Positions 21,971 through 32,364 of a stretch of DNA of 64,000 bases are shown here, one piece after another. Made by a program: the position numbers and the translations under genes. The stretch comes from Zychaea mexicana (lineage: Eukaryota; Mucoromycota; Mucoromycetes; Mucorales; Lichtheimiaceae), in NCBI RefSeq assembly GCF_025766255.1, contig NW_026516724.1, positions 214,645-278,644 of the forward strand, read 5' to 3'. Within the stretch, counting starts at the first letter, position 1, and the number at the start of each line of letters is the position of its first letter. Below the pieces are notes generated by a model, which did no database searches, was not told the DNA's origin, and saw only the letters and a program-made list of their open reading frames with translations.

Positions 21971-24900
21971 CTATGGTTGGGTTCTGATTGGTCCACTTTT
22001 TTTATGCAGCAAAACGTGCCACAACAATGCAAACAGTACTCGCTTTCTTTTTTGATCAAAATCTTAGTACTTGCGATGAAAAGCAAGAATTTTAAAGATG
22101 AAAATAGTAGCTGTTATATACTCCAGAAGGTGAAGACAGCAGTAAATGCTAATGAAAAAGGTGGACATATTGGTATTATTATTCTGTCAGTTGTTGTCTT
22201 TACTGCTGCTTTTGAGTTTACAGCCATTGATGCCTGCTTAAAAGTTATCGAACACGTGTTAGTTTTCATGTTTATTGTGAATAAAATCCGCTTCCGACCA
22301 CGCGGTGGATCAGGAATGGGGCGTTCTGTATCATACGTGGGAATAATTTATTAACGAATGAAGGGTTTGAATTGAGTGTGATCGGATTAACCATCGATGT
22401 AAGAAGTGTCTAGAAATTGAGATATATGATCTTTGAAACGATCGATTATGGTGTACTGGTGGTGAAGAAGAAGTTACGGAGAAGAAGGGGATTGTTGGAT
22501 GGTGTTCAGAATTAAAATCATGCACTGAGCATGTTGCAGTAAACGCCGGGCATGATGGTCTTGCGATTCTGTGATAGGATGGAGGTTCGCTTGAACGCCG
22601 GCGCTGTGTGTAAGGGAAGGTGATGGGGAGGTTGTTTGGACAGCCTTGCTGATAGTCCGTGGTGGTGATGGTGGAGTAGATTGAGGTTGAGACGGAATGC
22701 TGTTGGCGGAAGCGGTGGCTCTTGCAATGTGACAACAACTGGAGGTGTCTGCGTCTAATACGGATGAAAAAGTGTATAACTTAGGTGTTATATTGGCGAT
22801 GTCAGTTGTTGGACGTGTAAAACCTTCGAAAAAAAGGTCCAGAAGTCACTGTGTTCGTCTTGGTGGACCAATAATTGCAAGTCACCCCAGGACAAAGTAG
22901 GTTGAGAGTACTTTTTGATGTAGTAAGGGTCGTTGCGTAAGCGTTAGGTTTTGCAAAGGTGTTCTTTTGAGGAGTTACTGGCACACTAAGAAAACATTTA
23001 GGCTGTGAGAGTTATGTGGGTTTTTGAAGTCGACTCTTTGTTTGGAAGGTGGAATGTCGTCCTATGTAAAGAAAGTTAAAAGATGGAAAAAGTTTCGTTG
23101 AAACACTTGAAGGCGTGCTATACTCCGAATATCTACGTTATAGGCAAGGGTCTTTGGTGAGAGAATAATTACATGAATGGTGCACTATTGGAGCTGTAAA
23201 TTGTTTTGGTTGAAACAACGATAAGCACGCATGGGACTAGCTAGTGTAGATGTGGTGGCGTAACGGTTTATTGTAATTTTGATTGGAAGAAGCTCAGCGA
23301 GAGAAACGAAACCACAAGGGTAAACGATGAATGAATAACGACATTTAAGTGCCAGCGTTTGATATTGTGATAGAACGGGAAACAAAAATTTGGGCGAGTT
23401 GTGTGTTGGATGCTGAAAGTGCTGCATATCTCAAACATAAATGCTTTTTATCGCAACATTTCAAGAAAATGATTATCTGTTATTGTGCGCTGTGTCACCT
23501 CTTTCCATTCTTGTGGCCTCAGCATCAGTAGGTATTTCCGTTTTGTGCGTCAAAATTTCATAACACGATTCTGTCTTTCAGCAATAAACAAGTCAACATG
23601 ACATTGGAAACGCTAACATGAAATCTTGTAAAAACAAATTCTTTATTGATCTCTCTACCCACAGTCTTCTTTTTAAAAACAAGAGAGGAAAAAGGATGTA
23701 GGGCCGGCCATTATTTTTTTACCTGCAGTGACTAAGGTATACCATCATGGTAACAATTGACTACTTAATTGTTTTATTTTTATTTTTTTGACGTAATACA
23801 ATATTACGAATTCGAAAAGATGTTGGATGCAGTGCATCATAACAAATGAACATGCTCAATACACCAATGCAGTTCCAGTTTACTCCTTCCCTGACATTTG
23901 AAATTCATTTCTATTAAATCACCGAAAGGTGTGATGGACAGACAGACAAACCAATTTCTAAAGGCGTTTTTTACACTCCGTTATAGCACGCCTAAAAAGT
24001 GACTCAAGAAATCCGCCTCTCCAGATTCATTCACGTACACACTCAACACGCACCTTATAACAAATTATTGAGAAATGATACTTACTCCAGATTAGATCCG
24101 CGCCCTATGATACTGCCAAAGAGTAGTGACATTAGACCCCAGGAAACCAAACACAAAAGCTTTAGAAATATCATATATTAGGCTCTATCATTGCGCGGCC
24201 AAAGTAAATATGTATGAAAGAGAGAGAAAACTATACAAGAGGATAAGTCGAATAAAGAATATATACCAAAGGTCAATGGAATTCTATAAGCTGATGTACA
24301 GTAGAGTATGATAATGGCAAATACAATAGATGTAGATACAATAGACATAGGGTAAATGATGTACATCTATAACAAACAACCGCACGAAACCTTCTATACA
24401 ATTTACCAGTATATACACGCCCTCATGAACCAGTATCTCGGTTGTTCAAAGGTACTGACTACTGTCTCTTCCCGTATACAGACAAGGCTGTAAAAAAAAC
24501 GAGATAACAAAACCATCAGAAAGCTCCTAGACGGAAAGAAAAGATACCAGTACTTTAGAATGCTGCGCACTCTCCTGTACACATATTCGACACGTCAGTC
24601 CAATCCATTTCCATCCTTGCTTACTCTCTGCCTCCACGTTCATGGTATATACCTACATACTGCTAGTTGAACATGTTGGATGGAAATATTCGAGACCCTT
24701 AGTGGTGACACGTCACTCAAGAGAGCCTTTTTGGTAGAAAAGATATTGAAAAGCTGCTACACCGGATCCAGGCGTTTGACATGTTAGAACCTTTTTTAAC
24801 CCGCCCACGCTCGAAGTTGCTTTACATTATTTGCTAAGCTATGCTCAAAGAAATTCACATAAATCATTACGATTGACGGTAGTTGGTATGTATATTCAAT

Positions 24901-25658
24901 GCTTAAAGCAAAAGCTCCTGTTACATCTTATCTGCTCTAGCATCTACACTACTTTGACGCATCATGTCCACGAGTTGCAACAATGATATGATAACAGCAA
25001 CGAAGGTATCTTATGTTTTACTGATTCGATTTAGTGCATCTAGTGCTGTTGCAGAAATATTCTTCTTTTGACTTTAAGCTCAAATATCATTTTGGCAGTT
25101 GTTGGTCTACTCACTTTGTTACCAATGCCGCATAATGCAGCTAAATTTTAGATTAGCGACACATATACTTGCAAGGCTCCTTCCTATTTAGATTCTCCAT
25201 AACATGCTGCAGCATGGCATTAATCGCTTATACTTCTTTGTTAGCATGTAGACAAAGTAAAGAATCCGTTGTATGTCTGTACTGTGAGCAAAATTGCGCT
25301 TCGTGTATTAAAATAACTTACTAGAAATCCAATCGGTCTTGGCAACGAAAGTTATAAAAAAACCTAACTGTAAATATATGTGTGTGTGCATGTGCTTTCT
25401 TGATTTTCGACATGTTGAGTATTGGCTCACTAATCGTTTCCCTTTGTTCACCAGGCTTTTTTATTCGATGCGGGTTTATTTTTTCCGACGTGCATTTCTC
25501 GCCTTGTATTTGGAAATTTGATATATTAGGAGGTATCATACAGTCGGCACAAATTTAGGCACAGCTTCATCTTAAATTCAGCTATCACTGGCCACATGTT
25601 AATAATGACCAATGGGTCGGTGTCTTGCTTGATGCGCCGTAGTAGGAGAAGGCATCCT
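21971..25658. other. no confident gene; possible decayed coding at 22330-23000
   Basis: A plus frame at 21953-22354 begins inside repeat B and has a hydrophobic stretch but no recognised domain. On the minus strand, 22331-22760 has several overlapping Ser/Pro/His-rich frames; one reads like a disordered Ser/Pro-rich protein but is broken by frame changes. From 23500 to 25650 I see only simple intergenic sequence. Confidence 0.35.
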
Positions 25659-25786
25659 AACATATCAGTACCCATGGTGTTCCGTGCTTGATTTTGCCGT
25701 CGCGTTCACTGCCATTTGTCAAGTATTTCACCGCCAAACAGGGGTTTAAAATACAGTAGTCAAATTGGTTTGGTGTTGAGCCGTTT

Positions 25787-25790
<4 letters not shown>

Positions 25791-25822
<32 letters not shown>
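25791..25822 (+). repeat. (GTT)n microsatellite
   Basis: About ten GTT units just upstream of ORF1 of the LINE, inside its presumed 5' UTR. Confidence 0.8.
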
Positions 25823-25823
<1 letters not shown>

Positions 25824-25828
25824 CGGAC

Positions 25829-27355
25829 ATGGCTCTTTCCGCTATTGATCACGACCAGCCAGACAATGGCTCTGGCACTCAACCGCCCACCTCCTCACAA
25901 CATCAACCGCTCCCAGTGCCTCGTCTCACCTATGCGCGAGTCGCTCAAAAGCATCGTCAATCCTTGATGCGACAAGAACACGACACGATCGTTACCCCTG
26001 ATGGAACTGACGCCCAAAAGACAACGCGTGTAATCTACTCCAACGTATATCGAGTAGGCGGCTCCCCTGCTTCAGCAAAGAGTGTCTTCTTCGATCTGAG
26101 TAGCCGCACTGAACCACTAGGCAAACTGATGACACTTCTCGCCCGTACGTTCCCATCCAACTGCGGTGGTCAACCTGTTCGAGAGGGTCCTCGTGTTTTG
26201 GCAGAGCTATACTTTGAGAACGAGGAGGACATCCATAATACGATTTCCACTGGAATTACCTTCAAGAATGGGGTCATTATCAAACCTTGTTTGGCCCTAT
26301 CCTCCGAGGCCAAAGTCACCAAGGTGCGTCTGTCCAAGTTGCCCTTCATGAACCCTAGCAAACTACTTGAAGGCATCACTAATAGCATGAGCATTTACGG
26401 TCGAGTGTTAGACTGTGGTATTTACCGCGATGCCTCCTCAGGCCTTTTCATGGGCAATGGATTTGCAGTTCTTGATCGGCAAACAATCGAAGGCGCACAA
26501 CCATTTAGCGCAATGTCACACGTAATTTCTTGGCTTACCACCGACGACTATTTCTACGCAACTTGGGCTGCCATGCCGTTACACTGTGCCCGGTGTCACA
26601 AACCCGACCACCACGTTCGTATTTGCCCTTCCAACCCGCGCAACTATCGCACCTGCTGGACATGTGGTAAAGTCGGACACATCTCTGTGAATTGCCCAAA
26701 CGCCAGCGACCATGTCCAAGGAAACAAAAGTAATGCAGGCACCAAGCGACGCCGTATTCGTAACTCTGGCAATGCGGGTCTGTCCTCTCCAGCCTCAGCA
26801 GGGGTAACTGAGCATAGTTCCAATGTCTCACAACATGTGGAAGAGACACCAGCTCGTGAAACCTCACCAACAAACGAGCAACAACCAAACGAGCAACAAC
26901 ATCGAACCGACCATGACGACTACGGATCGACCGCCTCCGATGACAACGATTCGACCGCCTCTGACGACAACGAATCGACAGCCCCCGTCGCCAGCACCGA
27001 CACAGACGATGAGGACATGGCAATTGTGGATGAATTAGAGGCGAATGACGTGTCCACCGAACGACCTGCTGCCACTGCCGAGACGGTTGCCGCGGCGCTT
27101 CACTCAGTCTTCACCGAAAAGCAAACTACGCCTAACAGTTTCCAGCACATGCTCCAGCTCGCACAAGAAACACAAATCACTCCAGTGTGGCACACCAGCT
27201 ATCCCCTCACGGATAACGACAGAGAACATCTCGCGGGCTTACCCGAAGAGGAACAAAAATTGGCAGCTATGATATTGCGTCTACGCTTCCCGAAATCGAG
27301 ACAGTGCCTGCGAACAAACAAGCCCTTGAGACTTATACAAGAAGTGGCAGATTAG
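25829..27355 (+). CDS. LINE ORF1 protein, RNA-binding with two CCHC knuckles
   Basis: The first ATG after the (GTT)n tract gives 508 aa. Residues about 70-230 form a folded domain with RRM-like alternation (VFFDLSSRTEPLGKLMTLL, RVLAELYFENEED). Two zinc knuckles follow, CARCHKPDHHVRIC and CWTCGKVGHISVNC, both CX2CX4HX4C. The remainder is acidic and low-complexity, with repeated SDDN(D/E)STA units. ORF1 proteins coat the element RNA in a ribonucleoprotein particle and act as nucleic-acid chaperones. The frame is intact. ORF2 starts 97 nt after the stop, in a different frame. Confidence 0.85.
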   Translation: MALSAIDHDQPDNGSGTQPPTSSQHQPLPVPRLTYARVAQKHRQSLMRQEHDTIVTPDGTDAQKTTRVIYSNVYRVGGSPASAKSVFFDLSSRTEPLGKLMTLLARTFPSNCGGQPVREGPRVLAELYFENEEDIHNTISTGITFKNGVIIKPCLALSSEAKVTKVRLSKLPFMNPSKLLEGITNSMSIYGRVLDCGIYRDASSGLFMGNGFAVLDRQTIEGAQPFSAMSHVISWLTTDDYFYATWAAMPLHCARCHKPDHHVRICPSNPRNYRTCWTCGKVGHISVNCPNASDHVQGNKSNAGTKRRRIRNSGNAGLSSPASAGVTEHSSNVSQHVEETPARETSPTNEQQPNEQQHRTDHDDYGSTASDDNDSTASDDNESTAPVASTDTDDEDMAIVDELEANDVSTERPAATAETVAAALHSVFTEKQTTPNSFQHMLQLAQETQITPVWHTSYPLTDNDREHLAGLPEEEQKLAAMILRLRFPKSRQCLRTNKPLRLIQEVAD

Positions 27356-27389
27356 TCAAGCCGACCGAAAAAGCTATACGCAGTAAGAC

Positions 27390-27422
27390 CGGGTCATCAT
27401 CCAACAAAAAGAAGATGACCCG
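27390..27422 (+). promoter_or_regulatory. hairpin in the ORF1-ORF2 spacer
   Basis: CGGGTCATC at 27390-27398 and GATGACCCG at 27414-27422 form a perfect 9-bp stem with a 15-nt A-rich loop, between the ORF1 stop and the ORF2 start. A structure here could influence reinitiation or ORF2 translation; that role is inference. Confidence 0.45.
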
Positions 27423-27452
27423 CAAAAATACGTATCAAAATTAATTATCATC

Positions 27453-30400
27453 ATGACATCCCATCAGATCCTCAAATTGTGCTCTTTAAATTGTAATAGC
27501 CTACGCAAAACTCATAACCCTGACGCACGGTCCTCACTTATTCGGTACCTGCGTCAACAACAACCACAACTACTATCACTACAAGAAACCAATGCTTCTT
27601 CAGAAGACATTGTAAATTCATTCGACTTTCAATTCAGACCAGCAGTTAGCCTTTGGACTAGTCGCTGCGGCCTCCTTTCATTATCACCTGACATCACCAT
27701 CACCAAGATCCATATCGACCTGGCGGATAATACGGAGCGGATCATTTTTGCTCATGTCCAATCCGTTTCCAGCACTTTTACACCATTCTATTTTCTCGTC
27801 ATTTATGCACCAGCCACATCATCAATCCGTGAGCGACACACCTTCTACGACCAACTACTCGCATCACCTATTTTCAACAACCCTGACTCTAACTATCTTG
27901 ACCGACTTATCATTGCCGGCGATTTCAACTACAACAGTCACCGAGCCGATCATCATAACCGAGTGCCTGCGGCTTGGCGCGCAGTTATTCAAAACAATTT
28001 TCTTGACTGCATAACGGATCCAGATGCGACATCACCACTACCCACCTACCGCCATGGGGATCTGTATCATTCCACACTCGACTACATATATGCTACGTAT
28101 TCCCTACGCCCTCATATTACACGTGCTGACGTGCAAAAACTATGTAGAGCCTGGTCCGATCACAGCTTGTTGACTGCCTTTATTGATCTTGGTGAAAGCC
28201 CTCGCGGTAAAGGGTACTGGCGCGGTAACCCCAACTTCACCCGTATCAAAGAGTTTCGACAAGACCTAGCACGGCTGCTATCACGACTGCGCCCTAACCT
28301 ACAGGCCAATGGTACAATCCAAGAACAATGGGACTGCCTGAAGGATGAATTGAAGCGTTTCATGCAACAGTTTGGACGCCAACGTGCTGACTGGCGGGAC
28401 CAGCAACTCAAGGCCCTACAAACTAAGCGCAACCGCCTCCTCCGTGCAAATCCGCCCCCTGCAATACTGGAAATGCACTTGCCTCGAGTAGAGCGACAAA
28501 TCGAAATCATCCAGCAAGAGATGGTTGACACAGCTGCACTTCGTGCTAACGTACGGTGGAGAGAACAAGGGGAAGTATCGGCTGGCTACTTAAAACGTAC
28601 TGCCACCACTCGTCAGACACAGCGCCTGATCCTAGCACTGCAACAACCCCACACTAATAATTTGGCAACAACACCAACCTCTTTACAAGCAGCGGCCCGG
28701 GCGTTCTATCAGGATTTATATACTGCCGACCCAGTGGATCAAGACTCGATGGCCTACCTTTTGGATGAGCTTCCCACAGCCTGCACTATCACGGAATCTG
28801 CCTGTGAGTTGCTCACTGCTGCATTTTCCGCTGAGGATCTTATCAGTGGCGCCAGACGGGCACCAAGTAAAAGTAGCCCTGGCCTCGATGGCCTTCCATA
28901 TGCAATCTGGTACTTGGTTTTTCAGCACCCGGACTACCAGGAGCTTGCTCGCTCCGTGTACAATGCTGCCCTACAGGATGCAGTGTTCCCCGCATCTTGG
29001 AATGACACTGCAGTAACCCTGCTTCCCAAAAAGGGCGATTTGACGACCTTACGCAATTGGAGGCCTATATCTTTGATCAATACGGACGCTAAAATATTCA
29101 CTCGGCTATTGAACTCGCGCCTTATTCAAGCGGCTGATCCACTCATCAATGAATTTCAAACTGGATTCTTGCCAGGCCGGTTCATAGCCAACAATGGTAT
29201 GTTGGTGAAACTGGCAATGGAACAAGCGCGCAACGATCCAGCTAGCAATCATATCGCTTTACAATTAGATGCCGAGAAGGCCTATGACCGCGTTAACCCA
29301 ACGTATCTTCGCCAAGTCATGGTTCGTTTTGGTTTTCCCGAGAGGGTCATCAACTCCATCTGTACTCTGTTTTTCTCGACCCGCATACATCTCAACATCA
29401 ATGGGCATGTGACGGATCCTTTCATCCAAGGACGTGGTCTCCGGCAGGGGGATCCTATGTCGCCTATCCTTTTTAATCTTGCTCTCGAACCACTCCTCCG
29501 CCGCATTATACATGATACGTCTTTTCATGGCTTTCAACCAGCATCTAGTCAAACAATCACCACTCTTTTGCCACCAGCACCACTCAAAGTCCTCGCGTAC
29601 GCAGATGATGTGTTCGTATTCCTCGCTTCACCTCAAGATTTGGAACGTCTGCGCCTCCATTTACACCATTATCAGGCCGCATCAAACGCACGGATGAACG
29701 CTCACAAAACTCAAGCCATATCGCTCTGTGGTAGGCCGCTTCCAGATTGGGCTCCTATCCTCGATAGGGCGGGCTATCCTCCATGCCACACTCGTGCTGA
29801 TGACAACCCGGTAATTTACCTCGGCTACCCACTAGCATCATCCCAACATCAACTACACACGTTTCTAGAGCAGATATTGGTCAAGATACGGTCGGCCTGC
29901 CAGCTACACTCGCAACGCCAACTATCTATTCGCGGCCGCGCTACAGTACTAAACTCATTGATATTATCGAAGCTATGGCACGTACTACGACTCGTCGGTG
30001 CTGCGCCTTCATCCTTCTTCAGGAAATTACGCTCAATATGTGGCCAATTCCTCATGACGCGCATGTTCCCTCGTATCAGCTTCGAGAACCTTTGCCAGCC
30101 GCGCAGCCATGGCGGGGTGGGCATTTTGAATCCTCTGCTCCAACAGTCAGCTTTACAACTGCGATGGTTGGAACCGCTCTTTGACCAAGACTCAACTACA
30201 GCAACATATCTCACCACCTGCCTCTGGCACCACCTTGTGGTCTCGTCTGGTGCCTCAATCGACCCCCGCTTTACTCTGGTTTTTCCCGGTTTACGTGGTC
30301 CAGATGCAAGGGATTCGGGCACTGTCGGCTATCTGCTGTATCGAGCTATTGACCAACTTCCAATCGACTGGTTATCATCTAACCTCTCAGCCGCATCAGT

Positions 30401-31259
30401 TCTCCAGATACCGCTTAACGCCATTTGGGCACCAACAGCGGCTAACACCCGCCTCCATCGCCCGGGTTTCAAAACAATGAAAGTATCTGACCTCTTTGTC
30501 TTTGATGCTTCACTTGGCTATCTCCGCCGTCGATCAGCCGCAGATGGTATTATCCGGAGGATCCTCACTAATCGCTTTTTCAACGATCTCGCTCAAGGAA
30601 GAATCTTTATGATCAATGGCTTTGCACGGCTCTGTCTCCCGCCAGCATTTTCAGGCAACAGCCACTCTGGATGTCTTGGCGCAATTGATGCAACACCGCT
30701 TTCTCTCCGATTGCACACCACATTGCCCATATGGCAGACAAAACGATATCGCCGTACATGCTCACCACCAACGCATAGTGTCACTGGCATTACCGCTCGA
30801 CAATGGTCCAAATTTTGGTCATGGCCCATGGAACACACTGCCCGCAACGTCTGGTTCCGCACTATCCATGGGACATTACCAACATCTTCACGCCTTCATA
30901 GCTTCAATATCTCGCATGCTCCATCCCCGGACTGTCGCCTGTGCCGATCCAACATTGATACCACGCCCCATTTCCTATTCGAATGCCCCCACAAATATCA
31001 AGTGTGGCAACTAGTTTGGGGTCGCCTTCGGTACTCGGATCCTAACCCAGCCTCGATCCTTCCACTACTCTGTCAACTCACGTTACCAGACGAACCACCT
31101 ACACGTCCTATCACCATATCAACTCCTATTGCCTGCATTTTACAAGCAATCTGGGCAGCCTATTGGCGTTTTATCTTTCATGATGAGCCATTTGTACTAT
31201 CCATGGTCGCCTCTCGGGTCTCTTCTCTGTTAATCCGCTTTCGACCTCTATCTCTTTAA
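27453..31259 (+). CDS. LINE ORF2 protein: APE endonuclease and reverse transcriptase
   Basis: Intact 1268-aa frame. N-terminal APE-type endonuclease: LKLCSLNCNSLRKT, LLSLQETNAS, LIIAGDFNYNSHRA, LDYIYAT and WSDHSLL carry the usual Asn, Glu, Asp, Asp-x-Asn and His residues. The reverse transcriptase spans about residues 460-780, with FQTGFLPGRFI, ALQLDAEKAYDRV, GLRQGDPMSPILFNLALEPL and the catalytic LAYADDVFVFL. The C-terminus has a Cys/His motif, CRLCRSNIDTTPHFLFECP, as in L1-type and zf-RVT proteins. I see no RNase H domain. The protein nicks target DNA and primes reverse transcription of the element RNA. All catalytic motifs look intact, so the copy could be active. Confidence 0.9.
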   Translation: MTSHQILKLCSLNCNSLRKTHNPDARSSLIRYLRQQQPQLLSLQETNASSEDIVNSFDFQFRPAVSLWTSRCGLLSLSPDITITKIHIDLADNTERIIFAHVQSVSSTFTPFYFLVIYAPATSSIRERHTFYDQLLASPIFNNPDSNYLDRLIIAGDFNYNSHRADHHNRVPAAWRAVIQNNFLDCITDPDATSPLPTYRHGDLYHSTLDYIYATYSLRPHITRADVQKLCRAWSDHSLLTAFIDLGESPRGKGYWRGNPNFTRIKEFRQDLARLLSRLRPNLQANGTIQEQWDCLKDELKRFMQQFGRQRADWRDQQLKALQTKRNRLLRANPPPAILEMHLPRVERQIEIIQQEMVDTAALRANVRWREQGEVSAGYLKRTATTRQTQRLILALQQPHTNNLATTPTSLQAAARAFYQDLYTADPVDQDSMAYLLDELPTACTITESACELLTAAFSAEDLISGARRAPSKSSPGLDGLPYAIWYLVFQHPDYQELARSVYNAALQDAVFPASWNDTAVTLLPKKGDLTTLRNWRPISLINTDAKIFTRLLNSRLIQAADPLINEFQTGFLPGRFIANNGMLVKLAMEQARNDPASNHIALQLDAEKAYDRVNPTYLRQVMVRFGFPERVINSICTLFFSTRIHLNINGHVTDPFIQGRGLRQGDPMSPILFNLALEPLLRRIIHDTSFHGFQPASSQTITTLLPPAPLKVLAYADDVFVFLASPQDLERLRLHLHHYQAASNARMNAHKTQAISLCGRPLPDWAPILDRAGYPPCHTRADDNPVIYLGYPLASSQHQLHTFLEQILVKIRSACQLHSQRQLSIRGRATVLNSLILSKLWHVLRLVGAAPSSFFRKLRSICGQFLMTRMFPRISFENLCQPRSHGGVGILNPLLQQSALQLRWLEPLFDQDSTTATYLTTCLWHHLVVSSGASIDPRFTLVFPGLRGPDARDSGTVGYLLYRAIDQLPIDWLSSNLSAASVLQIPLNAIWAPTAANTRLHRPGFKTMKVSDLFVFDASLGYLRRRSAADGIIRRILTNRFFNDLAQGRIFMINGFARLCLPPAFSGNSHSGCLGAIDATPLSLRLHTTLPIWQTKRYRRTCSPPTHSVTGITARQWSKFWSWPMEHTARNVWFRTIHGTLPTSSRLHSFNISHAPSPDCRLCRSNIDTTPHFLFECPHKYQVWQLVWGRLRYSDPNPASILPLLCQLTLPDEPPTRPITISTPIACILQAIWAAYWRFIFHDEPFVLSMVASRVSSLLIRFRPLSL

Positions 31260-31300
31260 GAAACCTTTTAATCTTTTCTTCTATACTATACCCCCACCCT

Positions 31301-31305
31301 AAAAA

Positions 31306-31342
<37 letters not shown>

Positions 31343-31352
31343 AAACACAAAA
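31301..31352 (+). repeat. A-rich tail of the LINE
   Basis: About 40 A residues with a few C interruptions after the ORF2 3' UTR, ending at the candidate target duplication. Confidence 0.85.
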
Positions 31353-31361
31353 AACATATCA

Positions 31362-32364
31362 TAGCTACAACACCCCCTATCTCTACCTTCACATTTTACC
31401 ACACATTATATCGCTCTTAGCCATAGTCATACTCAAGTATCTCTTTAGTCAATCTGTTCTCTCTGTTTCGCACACAGCCCGCCACTGTCATTGACACGTG
31501 GGACTGCAAATAAAACTACTTATTTCGAGGCCGACCAACCTCCATAAAAAAAAAAAACGTTTGCATTGTTGTCGTTTGTTGCGCAGACACCAACGATACC
31601 TTGGTGATTGCACGTCATCGCCAAGATTCCGTATCATCTTGGCCGTGCCAAGTAGAGAATGTGGATACAAGCAGCTATCACGCTTAGAATAACCATCATC
31701 ATACCACTATTACGGGGTCTAGCAGTGCACGGCAGTCGCCCCAAACTGGAACGCCGTTAACTAGCTGGTGCGAAGTAGGTGCCCAGTAATAAATATCGCA
31801 AACAAACAAAATGTCATCTTCGACTCAAATTAGACTGTGAGAAAAATAAAAAGCCTTGGTGACGACATGATTATTTCATGGAGCCTTTTAGAATCAAGGA
31901 AGGAAATATTATATGAATGAAAGCTACAGTATCAGGACATACTGTGTATAAACAACAAAAGATGTTATTGAGAAGCTATACCTTAATGAACATTAGGTCC
32001 GAGCACACATTCTGGAAAGAAAGAACAAGTGTTAACCCAGCCCGTTCTCTTATCACGAGAAGTTTAGACCGTAAGATTCTGGCACTTTGCTACATAGTGC
32101 TGTAACAGCAGATGATGAAATGCTTGTGATGTGTACAGTAGATTTATCAACTTTTTTTTTTGGGAACCATGCGGCCGAATTAATGCAGCAACAAACATCG
32201 CAAAATGCCTGTTCCTCCGCGGGCGCTGATGATCTGTGCAACCATTCGTACATAATGTGTGCGTACATACTATGAGAGAGAGAGAGAGAGAGAGAGCGGG
32301 TGAAACACGCAGAAAGAGAGGAGAGACCAACCAAGCTTTCTTGCCTAGTACATCACATACAACA
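31362..32364. other. intergenic, upstream of the Pil1-like gene
   Basis: No gene seen. It includes short poly-A runs and a (GA)n tract at 32274-32296, about 70 bp before the Pil1-like start codon, likely 5' UTR or promoter. Confidence 0.5.

Larger units (their letters stand above)
25668..31352 (+). mobile_element. full-length-looking L1-like LINE retrotransposon
   Basis: A 5.7-kb plus-strand unit with ORF1 (nucleic-acid-binding) and ORF2 (endonuclease plus reverse transcriptase), both uninterrupted, then a short 3' UTR and an A-rich tail from 31301. The same 9 bases, AACATATCA, occur at 25659-25667 and at 31353-31361 right after the A-tail, a candidate target-site duplication. Endonuclease type, YADD reverse transcriptase and a CCHC C-terminus place it near the L1 group. 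L1-like elements called Grem-LINE1 are known from pericentromeres of Mucor; whether this is one cannot be decided here. Confidence 0.85.

Noticed and set aside
22331..22738. 135-codon minus ORF
   Set aside because: His/Ser/Pro-rich, overlapped by two equally good frames, no start context; kept only as possible decayed coding.
26535..27023. 162-codon minus ORF
   Set aside because: Antisense shadow of LINE ORF1; Cys/Arg-rich composition mirrors the sense codons.
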